The position numbers and the translations under genes are program-made. A DNA stretch of 7,062 nt from an uncultured Roseburia sp. (GTDB lineage Bacteria > Bacillota > Clostridia > Lachnospirales > Lachnospiraceae). The DNA lies in contig CAMTDY010000153.1 of NCBI GenBank assembly GCA_947070915.1, positions 1-7,062 of the forward strand, in the 5' to 3' direction. Positions 1 through 5,406 of the stretch are shown here, in pieces. Positions within the stretch are counted from its first letter, which is position 1; each line of letters opens with the position of its first letter. Under the pieces are notes generated by a model. The model was given only the letters and a program-made list of their open reading frames with translations. It had not been told where the DNA came from and did not search any database.

Positions 1-369
1 ATTTTGATTTGTATATTCTATGTAATGTCCTTTTGAACGGTCATAAGAATTATGGACATAATTGGCTGTAAATAATATGATCAACACTGTTATGAGGACA
101 GCGAAAAGGATAACAAACCGGTATAGTAATATGCTTCGATGCTTTAACATATCAGAGGAAGAAAAAGATTCACGAAGTTCCTCTGGCGTTCCGAATTTAT
201 GAACGATATCATCATAAGAACAGTCGGGATGGGATTCTGCATAACATAAAAGGGCATCTTCTACATCCTGAAGAAACTGTTGTTTTAGGTTTTTGTCTCC
301 ATGATAAATATGTCTTACCTGGCGAAGATATTTTTTTAGCACTTTATTATCCAAGATCTGGTCCTCCAT
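1..369 (-). CDS. HAAS/DUF6120-like one-TM membrane protein, partial (3' end off the left edge)
   Basis: The frame is open for 123 codons and runs off the left edge, so the C-terminus is missing. Residues 1-75 form a soluble helical domain with the 'YDDIVHKFGTPEEL' motif (about 52-65) typical of HAAS/DUF1700/DUF6120 proteins. A hydrophobic segment (about 81-102) is a clear membrane helix, and the rest would lie on the other side. Such proteins are commonly encoded directly after a PadR regulator and are thought to act as membrane-bound signalling partners. The gene lies 7 bp after padR, so the two are probably cotranscribed. The start is ambiguous: ATG at 369 lacks an upstream ribosome binding site, whereas TTG at 354 has GGAGG (367-363) 8 nt ahead and would give a protein five residues shorter. 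Family assignment rests on motif and context; the exact role is unknown. Confidence 0.8.
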   Translation of the reverse strand, partial: MEDQILDNKVLKKYLRQVRHIYHGDKNLKQQFLQDVEDALLCYAESHPDCSYDDIVHKFGTPEELRESFSSSDMLKHRSILLYRFVILFAVLITVLIILFTANYVHNSYDRSKGHYIEYTNQN

Positions 370-376
370 TACAATA

Positions 377-721
377 TTACTTGGTATTTTTCATAATTTT
401 ATCTACAGCACCAGTTATGGAAGCATATTCCTGCTTAAGGTTCTGCAAATGTTCCCGGCCAGAAGATGTGATTTCATAATATACACGAGTACGGCGGACA
501 CCTACTTTTACCTGGTTGCAGGTCAAATGTCCATTTTGTGTTAAACGATATAATGTGGGGTACATCGTCGCCTCTTTCAGCTCATATTCACCGTCGCTGA
601 ATTCTTCGAGCTCCTGGGATAATTGATATCCGTACTTTTGCCCCTTTTGTAATAAAAGAAGAAGAACGAGTTCGATCGTGCCCCGCTTTATGTTATTTTG
701 CTTTCGAGTTTGTTTTGTCAT
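377..721 (-). CDS. PadR-family winged-helix transcriptional regulator
   Basis: The 114-residue product has the length of a short (subfamily 2) PadR repressor. Visible signatures are the N-terminal helix 'RGTIELVLLLLLQKG' (13-27), 'YGYQLSQELEE' (30-40), the recognition-helix region 'EATMYPTLYRLTQNG' (50-64), and a basic wing 'RRTRVYYEITSSGRE' (76-90), followed by a C-terminal dimerisation helix. Family members bind palindromic operators, usually repress their own promoter and a neighbouring transporter operon, and release DNA on ligand binding. GAAGG lies 9 nt before the ATG, and a SigA-type promoter sits at 780-808. The divergent promoter for the ABC cassette starts less than 40 bp from the padR -35 box, so shared control of both units is the simplest reading. 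The effector cannot be inferred. Confidence 0.95.
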   Translation of the reverse strand: MTKQTRKQNNIKRGTIELVLLLLLQKGQKYGYQLSQELEEFSDGEYELKEATMYPTLYRLTQNGHLTCNQVKVGVRRTRVYYEITSSGREHLQNLKQEYASITGAVDKIMKNTK

Positions 722-779
722 AGATACCAGCCTTCGGTTCGTCTTTTATTTAAAGTTTCTGGTAAGGGAGAATACCTAC

Positions 780-808
780 ATTGTACATGAAAATGGGAAA
801 AAAGTCAA
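780..808 (-). promoter_or_regulatory. SigA-type promoter of padR
   Basis: On the minus strand, -35 TTGACT (808-803), a 17-bp spacer and -10 TACAAT (785-780) closely match the housekeeping consensus. Transcription would start near 773, giving a leader of about 50 nt before the padR ATG. The -35 hexamer overlaps one arm of the GTCAAATA/TATTTGAC inverted repeat, so a factor bound there would block this promoter. Confidence 0.8.
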
Positions 809-848
809 ATATTTTATGCAAAATACTTTTATATAAATAGTATTTGAC
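804..848. repeat. Nested inverted repeats between divergent promoters (candidate PadR operator)
   Basis: Two dyads are visible. The outer arms are GTCAAATA (804-811) and TATTTGAC (841-848), perfect over 8 bp. The inner arms are AAATACT (821-827) and AGTATTT (839-845), perfect over 7 bp with an AT-rich centre that is itself nearly palindromic. They lie between or over the two back-to-back -35 boxes. PadR proteins bind palindromes of about this size, so this is the natural operator candidate for joint control of padR and the ABC cassette. The binding itself is inference. Confidence 0.5.
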
Positions 849-872
849 AAATATAAATTATTGTAGTATATT
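844..872 (+). promoter_or_regulatory. SigA-type promoter of the secreted protein/ABC cassette
   Basis: A perfect -35 TTGACA (844-849), a 17-bp spacer and -10 TATATT (867-872) predict a start site at about 879-880. The -10 lies within a small dyad, GTATA (866-870) and TATAC (873-877), and the -35 overlaps the inner AAATACT/AGTATTT palindrome. No closer plus-strand promoter is evident before 1207, and the cassette genes are tightly spaced, so this probably drives everything to 4713. Confidence 0.8.
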
Positions 873-879
873 TATACCA

Positions 880-920
880 AGCAACAAGAAGGAAAAATAA
901 GGGAGAATGTTCTTGTTGCT
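880..920 (+). promoter_or_regulatory. 11-bp stem-loop at the predicted transcript 5' end
   Basis: AGCAACAAGAA (880-890) is the perfect reverse complement of TTCTTGTTGCT (910-920), with a 19-nt purine-rich loop containing GGGAG and an AUG. Its first base coincides with the predicted transcription start, so the mRNA would begin with this hairpin. It could protect the 5' end from decay or expose a binding site in the loop. The loop AUG at 907 is only 1 nt from GGGAG, too close to be a normal start. Confidence 0.55.
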
Positions 921-947
921 GATGATTCAAAGAGGGGAGGTGAAAGA

Positions 948-1013
948 ATGTATAAGAATATTAAGTCTGTTTACAGAGAAGAAATTGAAAAAAGCGTTCT
1001 TTTCATATGGTAG
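948..1013 (+). CDS. Putative 21-residue leader peptide / small ORF
   Basis: This short ORF encodes MYKNIKSVYREEIEKSVLFIW and stops with TAG. It has the strongest ribosome binding site in the region, GGGGAGGTG (934-942), with 5 nt to the ATG, and it lies downstream of a strong promoter in the 5' leader of the cassette. The peptide is charged in the middle with a hydrophobic end (VLFIW) and no signal sequence. Its last codons and stop lie in the 5' arm and inner stem of the hairpin at 994-1033, the geometry of a regulatory leader peptide. Alternatives are a real microprotein or the stump of a longer gene broken by mutation; no continuing frame clearly supports the latter. No function is recognised. 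Confidence 0.45.
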   Translation: MYKNIKSVYREEIEKSVLFIW

Positions 1014-1033
1014 TGCAATACCGAAAAGAACGC
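994..1033 (+). promoter_or_regulatory. Two-part hairpin over the end of the leader ORF
   Basis: GCGTTCTTTTC (994-1004) pairs perfectly over 11 bp with GAAAAGAACGC (1023-1033). Inside, GGTA (1009-1012) pairs with TACC (1019-1022) around a 6-nt loop, leaving a 4-nt bulge. There is no T-run after it, so it is not an intrinsic terminator. A ribosome finishing the 948-1013 ORF would unfold the 5' arm, which makes translation-coupled control possible. Confidence 0.5.
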
Positions 1034-1110
1034 CGAGATACATAACACTTATATTATCTATGAATTATAAAGAAATGTCAAGAGAAAATAAGTTCTGACA
1101 TACTTATTAG

Positions 1111-1151
1111 CGAGTTTTTGCAAAACTCGGGATGTGCAAAAACCATGCACA
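1111..1151 (+). promoter_or_regulatory. Overlapping alternative hairpins upstream of the secreted-protein gene
   Basis: Three stems share bases. CGAGTTTT (1111-1118) pairs with AAAACTCG (1122-1129). GTTTTTGCA (1114-1122) pairs with TGCAAAAAC (1135-1143). TGTGCA (1133-1138) pairs with TGCACA (1146-1151). The middle stem excludes the two outer ones, so the RNA can adopt two states. No T-run follows on either strand. It may be an RNA switch, an mRNA processing site or a copy of a palindromic intergenic repeat. The rest of 1014-1206 shows no credible gene. Confidence 0.45.
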
Positions 1152-1206
1152 GAAATTATGAGAAAACAGAAAATTAGCTAAATGAAAAACAAAAGGAATG
1201 ATTAAC

Positions 1207-1551
1207 ATGAAGAAGTTAATGAAGAATGGTAAAAAAGCAGTAGCAGGGCTGGTTCTGACCATGTTGGTGGTATGTATGGTTTCATCTGTAGCTCAGGGAG
1301 CTGTCGATCGGTATGGATCAAGAAAGAAGGATTCTAAGGGATATTACAGTTATACGAAGGTGTCTGCTTATGATGACAGAGGATATGCGTGCAATTTGAA
1401 AGTAGGAGCCCAAATTGTTGGAGGAGAATGGAGTTATTGGGAAGGCAAGGGGATCGTAGATGTCCGTTCTAAATCTGTTAGTTTTTTTGCGGATGCCAGA
1501 CACAATTATCGGATCGGCAGTGGTGATAAAGTAACCTGGATACAAAATTAA
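1207..1551 (+). CDS. Small Sec-secreted protein of unknown function, first gene of the ABC cassette
   Basis: The 114-residue precursor starts MKKLMKNGKK, followed by a hydrophobic core (11-28) and likely signal-peptidase cleavage after A29 (SVA) or A32 (QGA). It has no lipobox. The mature part (about 82-85 residues) is basic, rich in Tyr, Gly, Ser and Lys, and looks like alternating beta strands ('GYYSYTKVSAY', 'ACNLKVGAQIVGG', 'SVSFFADARHNYRI'), with a single Cys at 62, so no internal disulfide. ATG 1207 is preferred because AAAGGA (1192-1197) lies 9 nt before it; an in-frame ATG at 1198 abuts that site. The gene lies 48 bp before a MacB-type permease. Size, export and context recall lactococcin-972-type bacteriocin loci, but no diagnostic motif confirms that. 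Alternatives are a substrate, sensor or accessory protein of the ABC system. Confidence 0.8.
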   Translation: MKKLMKNGKKAVAGLVLTMLVVCMVSSVAQGAVDRYGSRKKDSKGYYSYTKVSAYDDRGYACNLKVGAQIVGGEWSYWEGKGIVDVRSKSVSFFADARHNYRIGSGDKVTWIQN

Positions 1552-1599
1552 TTTGGTTTTAGCGCCCGTTGATCCTTAGATTTAGATTAGGAGTTGTCT

Positions 1600-2949
1600 A
1601 TGAGAAAAATAAGATTTATGACTGAAGAATTTTTCCGAAGCTTCCATAAGAGTCTGCTGAAGAATCTGCTGCTGATGGTTATGTTTTCCATCAGCCTTGT
1701 AATGACGGTGATCATGGGCTCTTACTACTTTGGTTTAGGGGAGCGTCATCATGAATCGACGCGGCAGGTGGGAGACAGAACCTGGTGTCCCTTGGATCTT
1801 ATGACGGAAAATGACAGTGAGATCGAGGAAAGTCTGATGACGGCCACGGGCTGCCAAAACATGATGGAATATTATGAAACCCTCAGGTCCTCCAAAGATT
1901 GTCCTATTATTTCAGTGGAAATACCTAACATCATCATGAAAGAAGAGGATGTGAAGAGATTCTTTGGTGACAGAAGCTATTTCAATTTTCAACTGGAGAC
2001 GCGGAGAGAAGCATATATGGCGGATTTTGGGGATGAGGGCATGTGCAGCCTGCTGGATATGAAGGGGGCTCGGATGGATCTGGGTGCGTACCGTTATTTT
2101 GGTCTGGGAATCCAGGAAGGTGAGGGTTTTACGGAACAGAATCTGAAGCTGGCCCACTGGTCGGATCCTATCCCTATTCTTCTGGGGAGCGATTATAAGG
2201 GTATCGTGAAACCGGGAGATGAGTTCAGCCTCTGGTGCTGGGGATATGTTTATCCCTGCAGGGTGGCGGGCATCTTGGAGAAGGGGGTTATGATCCCAGA
2301 ACACCCGGCTGCTGAAAATACTGATTTCTGCCAGCTGGATTCCCGGATACTTCTGCCCTTTGGGATCCAGGTTTCAGAACCTTTTGAGACAGTAGATGAG
2401 ATTAAAAAATATGCATATCTTTCCTATCTGAGCCTGCAGTCAGGAATCGCACAGATTCCGGAGGGAAAAGTGAAAGAACAGGTTGCGGTGTTCCGGGATG
2501 TGGGAAAAGAGTTTGAACTTCCGCCGGTTCAGGTGATAGGTACCACCATGGGGGTGGATCTTCTGCGGAATGAATCCATTGCCAGCATTAGAATCCTGCT
2601 GATCCTTTCTGTTACTCTGTCCTGTTTTACGCTGTATGGTATTTTTATCACCTTTTATGACAAGATACAGTCCAATAACAGGGTATATGGCATATATCTG
2701 ATGAATGGATGTTCTCTGAGTATGATCCTGGTTCCGCTCCTGCTGGAGATTGCTGTGATCCTGGTTCCCGCAGTTTTTGTCAGCAGACTAGTGTTTGTGA
2801 GAGAGAATTCAAATATATATTATATGCCGGAGGATATTATACGAACGGCATGTGTGATCGCGGGTCTGGTGTTTGTGGTGGGCATAGGAGTCGTTGCGTT
2901 TCTGATGCGGGGCGTCGATACGGAGCATCTGATCCGCCAGAAGGATTAA
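1600..2949 (+). CDS. MacB/FtsX-type ABC transporter permease (larger subunit)
   Basis: The 449-residue product has the MacB-like layout. One N-terminal membrane helix (about 20-44) precedes a large extracytoplasmic domain (about 45-325), and three C-terminal helices (about 328-354, 374-398, 412-436) form the FtsX-like core. The loop after the second helix, 'YDKIQSNNRVYGIYLMNGCS', resembles the cytoplasmic coupling region that contacts the ATPase in this family. ATG 1600 is chosen because AGGAG (1589-1593) lies 6 nt ahead; a TTG two codons upstream is closer to that site than normal. It is 10 bp ahead of the ATPase gene. MacB-type systems usually use mechanical coupling to expel peptides or lipoproteins, or confer resistance, rather than classical transport. 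The substrate is unknown; the adjacent secreted protein is the obvious candidate. Confidence 0.85.
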   Translation: MRKIRFMTEEFFRSFHKSLLKNLLLMVMFSISLVMTVIMGSYYFGLGERHHESTRQVGDRTWCPLDLMTENDSEIEESLMTATGCQNMMEYYETLRSSKDCPIISVEIPNIIMKEEDVKRFFGDRSYFNFQLETRREAYMADFGDEGMCSLLDMKGARMDLGAYRYFGLGIQEGEGFTEQNLKLAHWSDPIPILLGSDYKGIVKPGDEFSLWCWGYVYPCRVAGILEKGVMIPEHPAAENTDFCQLDSRILLPFGIQVSEPFETVDEIKKYAYLSYLSLQSGIAQIPEGKVKEQVAVFRDVGKEFELPPVQVIGTTMGVDLLRNESIASIRILLILSVTLSCFTLYGIFITFYDKIQSNNRVYGIYLMNGCSLSMILVPLLLEIAVILVPAVFVSRLVFVRENSNIYYMPEDIIRTACVIAGLVFVVGIGVVAFLMRGVDTEHLIRQKD

Positions 2950-2959
2950 AGGAGGGGAA

Positions 2960-3676
2960 ATGGAGATGGAAAAGATACAGATCAGAGAGGTATGCAAAAC
3001 CTTTGGTAAAAAAGAAGCCCGCGTCCAGGCTCTTCGGGGGGTCACGCTCTCGATCCGGGAGGGTGAAATGGCAGCGATCATGGGAAAGAGTGGTTCTGGT
3101 AAATCTACCCTTCTTAATATCCTTGGCGGGATGATGTCGATGGACAGCGGTGAATATTTGTATGATGGGAATGCAGTGAATTTTAAGAGCCAGCGGGACC
3201 TGACAAGATTCCGGCGCAATGAGATTGGATTTGTGGTTCAGTACTTTGCTCTCGTGGAGGATATCAATGTTTTTAAAAATGTGGCGCTTCCATTGAAGTA
3301 TCAGGGATATTCAGGAAAAAAGATCAGGGAAATGGTGATGGAGGCTCTGAGAGAGCTTGGGATTGAGGATAAGGCAAAAGCGTATCCTTCTGAATTGTCG
3401 GGAGGGCAGCAGCAGAGAGTGGCCATCGCCCGGGCCATCGTGAAGCGGCCGAAAGTGATCCTGGCAGATGAGCCCACTGGGGCGCTGGATGAGGCAACGG
3501 GGGATGAAGTACAAAATATCTTCCGGAAGCTGAATGAAAAAGGAAACACTATTGTTATCGTCACACACGATGAGAAAGTGGCGAAAAATTGCGACAGGGT
3601 AATCCATGTGAAAGACGGCAGGGTGTCAGGAATGCCGCAGAATGAGAGAAGCCATGATGGAGGAGGGGATGTGTGA
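2960..3676 (+). CDS. ABC transporter ATP-binding protein, MacB/LolD type
   Basis: The 238-residue ATPase is complete. It shows Walker A GKSGSGKST (42-50), Q-loop Gln94 in 'GFVVQYFALVE', ABC signature LSGGQQQR (146-153), Walker B VILADE (166-171) with the catalytic Glu171, D-loop GALD (174-177) and the switch His203 in 'VTHD'. All catalytic elements are intact. Length and the 'VALPLKYQGYSGKK' region match the MacB/LolD/lantibiotic-export ATPases that power FtsX-type permeases. AAAGGAGGGG overlaps the preceding stop. ATG 2960 is 4 nt after GGAGG, and an in-frame ATG at 2966 is 10 nt after it, so the protein may begin two residues later. It sits between the two permeases and probably serves both as a heterodimer. 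Confidence 0.95.
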   Translation: MEMEKIQIREVCKTFGKKEARVQALRGVTLSIREGEMAAIMGKSGSGKSTLLNILGGMMSMDSGEYLYDGNAVNFKSQRDLTRFRRNEIGFVVQYFALVEDINVFKNVALPLKYQGYSGKKIREMVMEALRELGIEDKAKAYPSELSGGQQQRVAIARAIVKRPKVILADEPTGALDEATGDEVQNIFRKLNEKGNTIVIVTHDEKVAKNCDRVIHVKDGRVSGMPQNERSHDGGGDV

Positions 3677-4713
3677 TGAAGGTTGCGGGAAAAAAGATCC
3701 CCAGGGGAAATGTACTTTTGTTTTTCAGTTTTACTGCCATATCCCTTTGTCTCTTACTGATCGTGTCAGCAGTCCGCGCCGAGAAGGTGAATCGTTTGAG
3801 CAAGTACACGATGTATTCGGGCCATCAGAAAGGATTCAGTGTCAGCGGCGGAGATGGGGCAGAGCAATGGGAACCTGTGATCTCAGAGCTGGCATCCCAG
3901 AATGAGCATTTTATTCTTTATGTCCCCATGGAGGATCCGGGAATGATCGTAAAGGGGATCTGTACCCGGGGGGATGACAGTGAGGTACCGATGATCTGGG
4001 GAGAGTATTTTGATTTTTCCACATCGTGGACGGATACACCCAGGGCGGTTCTTGGCAGTCAGTACCAAAAGGATGTTGTGGAACGGGATGGAAAAAAATA
4101 TTATAGGTTTCATGAGACTGATTTTGAAGTGATCGGGATTATGGGTACCGAAGATAAGAGCAGGATCAATCAAATGCTGCTGATTGATTTTAAGTCTGCC
4201 ATCCATATCACCGGAGTGGAGACCAACTATCTGCTGGACGGCGAAAAAGGTGATTTATTAGAGATTGGTCAGAAGATCCATGACAATATGCCCTTCCCTT
4301 CGACGGCAGTGATCACTTTGGAGGAGTCAGAGCCTGTTTCCTTTATCGAGCGTTTTTTGGCGCCAGATGTGATTTTAGATACTATGTATGCTATGATCCT
4401 GATCAGTTTTTCGCTGAGTACGGTTCTGGTCACACTGATCTGGCTCCGTTTTCGCAGACAGTTGTTTTTTGCGTGGAAGCTGTGTGGTTATGAAAGGCGT
4501 TCGGAGCGCATGGAAATATCCAGGCGGTTCTATCTGATCGCGGGGGCTGGTTTTGGGACAGGACTGGTTCTGATGGCAGGCATTGTCCAGGCTGTGTCGG
4601 AAATCCACCTTGCGTTCCGTGATTTTTTCGGAGCTTTGTTCATAACGGTGGGACTGGGGACGCTGATCTTGTTTTTCTGTTATTTTCTGGAGCGAAGAAA
4701 AAACAGGGGATAG
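3676..4713 (+). CDS. MacB/FtsX-type ABC transporter permease (shorter subunit)
   Basis: The 345-residue product repeats the topology of the first permease on a smaller scale. It has an N-terminal helix (about 12-33), an extracytoplasmic domain (about 34-230), and three C-terminal helices (about 234-258, 283-305, 317-338) ending in a basic tail. Between helices two and three, 'RFRRQLFFAWKLCGYERR' is the likely ATPase-coupling loop. ATG 3676 overlaps the ATPase stop by one base (TGATG), indicating translational coupling, with AGGAGG (3661-3666) 9 nt ahead; GTG 3673 is a weaker alternative. The extracytoplasmic domain is about 80 residues shorter than that of the partner, with little obvious similarity, so the transporter would be an asymmetric heterodimer. 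No clear intrinsic terminator follows. Confidence 0.85.
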   Translation: MKVAGKKIPRGNVLLFFSFTAISLCLLLIVSAVRAEKVNRLSKYTMYSGHQKGFSVSGGDGAEQWEPVISELASQNEHFILYVPMEDPGMIVKGICTRGDDSEVPMIWGEYFDFSTSWTDTPRAVLGSQYQKDVVERDGKKYYRFHETDFEVIGIMGTEDKSRINQMLLIDFKSAIHITGVETNYLLDGEKGDLLEIGQKIHDNMPFPSTAVITLEESEPVSFIERFLAPDVILDTMYAMILISFSLSTVLVTLIWLRFRRQLFFAWKLCGYERRSERMEISRRFYLIAGAGFGTGLVLMAGIVQAVSEIHLAFRDFFGALFITVGLGTLILFFCYFLERRKNRG

Positions 4714-4914
4714 CGGAATATCTCCAGGGCATGCCAGCATTCAATGAATGCAGTGAAAACCCCACTAAGGTAACACATTTCTAATATCATTGGCAGTTTT
4801 AACAGGTTTAGTTGTAAAAAGGCTGTGTTTAATAAAAAAAGACATTTCTGGGCGCAAAAAGGTTTATACTGATTTCCAGAACAAAAGGTGAAAAAAGTTG
4901 GGAATTATAGTACA

Positions 4915-4943
4915 TTGTTGTGAGAATCGATCTTTGCTATACT
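4915..4943 (+). promoter_or_regulatory. Extended -10 SigA-type promoter of the first XRE gene
   Basis: TTGTTG (4915-4920), a 17-bp spacer and TATACT (4938-4943), preceded by TGC (extended -10, 4935-4937), predict a start near 4950 and a leader of under 20 nt. The rest of the gap from 4714 holds a short palindrome, GCATTCAATGAATGC (4738-4752), with no T-run, and an A/T-rich stretch with no convincing gene or terminator. Confidence 0.65.
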
Positions 4944-4967
4944 TTTCGCGTAAGGAGTGTTACCATT

Positions 4968-5300
4968 ATGAGAAATAAGATAAGAGACAAGGATGTGGGA
5001 CTGCGTATTATGAATTTGCGTCTTGACCACGGATATTCCAGGGAACGGCTGGCGGAGATGGCAGGGATCTCTGCCAAGTTTTTATTTGAGATCGAAAGGA
5101 GCAAGAAGGGTTTTTCAGCGGCTACGCTGGTCCGTCTGTCAAAAGCATTGAATGTCAGCACGGATTACATCATGACAGGGTATGGTATCGAACGATATGA
5201 GGGACGGCTTGCAGCTGCACTGGAGCGGTTTGAGCCTGATTTTCTGGAGCAGGTAGAAGATTTATTAGAATTTGCCTATGAGATCGTTCACAAAAAATAA
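4968..5300 (+). CDS. XRE-family (Cro/CI-type HTH) transcriptional regulator 1
   Basis: The 110-residue protein has one N-terminal helix-turn-helix domain of the HTH_3/XRE family. 'VGLRIMNLRLDHGYSRERLAEMAGISAKFLFEIERSKKGFSAATLVRLSKALNVSTDYIM' spans about residues 10-69, with the recognition helix near 34-43. A short helical tail (75-110) may mediate dimerisation. ATG 4968 is chosen over an upstream in-frame GTG (4920) because AGGAG (4953-4957) lies 10 nt ahead and the promoter -10 (4938-4943) lies inside the longer frame. It is followed, after about 105 bp, by a second small XRE gene. Targets are unknown; self-regulation or control of the downstream sensing genes is plausible. Confidence 0.9.
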   Translation: MRNKIRDKDVGLRIMNLRLDHGYSRERLAEMAGISAKFLFEIERSKKGFSAATLVRLSKALNVSTDYIMTGYGIERYEGRLAAALERFEPDFLEQVEDLLEFAYEIVHKK

Positions 5301-5331
5301 AATATTTTTCTTGATATACTCTATCTATTTA

Positions 5332-5406
5332 TAAATACAACAAACTGGTATGGAATTAAATTGTATTTACTCCTTATAATAATACAAAAAGGCGAGGTTG
5401 TATTTA
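5332..5406. repeat. Four alternating TTGTATT(TA) boxes across the second XRE promoter
   Basis: TTGTATTTA occurs exactly three times: on the minus strand at 5332-5340 and on the plus strand at 5361-5369 and 5398-5406. A fourth 7-bp copy lies on the minus strand at 5381-5387. Orientation alternates -,+,-,+. The boxes flank the best -10 (TATAAT, 5375-5380) and reach the start codon at 5406. This looks like an operator array for a dimeric HTH regulator, most simply the downstream XRE protein itself. Binding is inference. Confidence 0.55.
5375..5380 (+). promoter_or_regulatory. Consensus -10 box (TATAAT) of the second XRE gene
   Basis: A perfect TATAAT lies 25 bp before the ATG, with no recognisable -35 at 16-18 bp upstream and no TG extension. 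The promoter may be weak, or dependent on a factor bound to the TTGTATT boxes that surround it. Predicted transcription start is about 5387. Confidence 0.5.

Noticed and set aside
907..1098. 63-codon plus-strand frame in the leader
   Set aside because: Its ATG lies in the 5' hairpin loop only 1 nt from GGGAG, whereas the strong ribosome site at 934-942 serves the ATG at 948 in another frame. The translation is basic and low in complexity with no family likeness.
1111..1151. CRISPR repeat or rho-independent terminator
   Set aside because: There is only one copy, with no regularly spaced repeats and no T-tract on either strand.
2709..3134. 141-codon plus-strand frame across the permease-ATPase junction
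   Set aside because: It is a shadow: it overlaps the well-supported permease end and the ATPase Walker A region in a different frame and has an Arg/Ser/Gly-rich translation with no domain.
4738..4752. GCATTCAATGAATGC palindrome after the second permease as a terminator
   Set aside because: The stem is short, its centre leaves almost no loop, and no T-run follows on the plus strand, so it does not meet intrinsic terminator criteria.
5293..5309. AAAAATA-AAA-TATTTTT inverted repeat after the first XRE gene as a terminator
   Set aside because: The stem is purely A-T with a 3-nt loop, so it would be too weak to terminate; it probably reflects local AT richness.
907..5405. Apparent likeness between frames reading MFLLLMIQRGEV (907) and MYLLLIIIQKGEV (5361)
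   Set aside because: Both are non-coding leader or promoter segments ending in a ribosome site (which reads as GE/GEV); the underlying DNA is not similar, so the match is coincidental.
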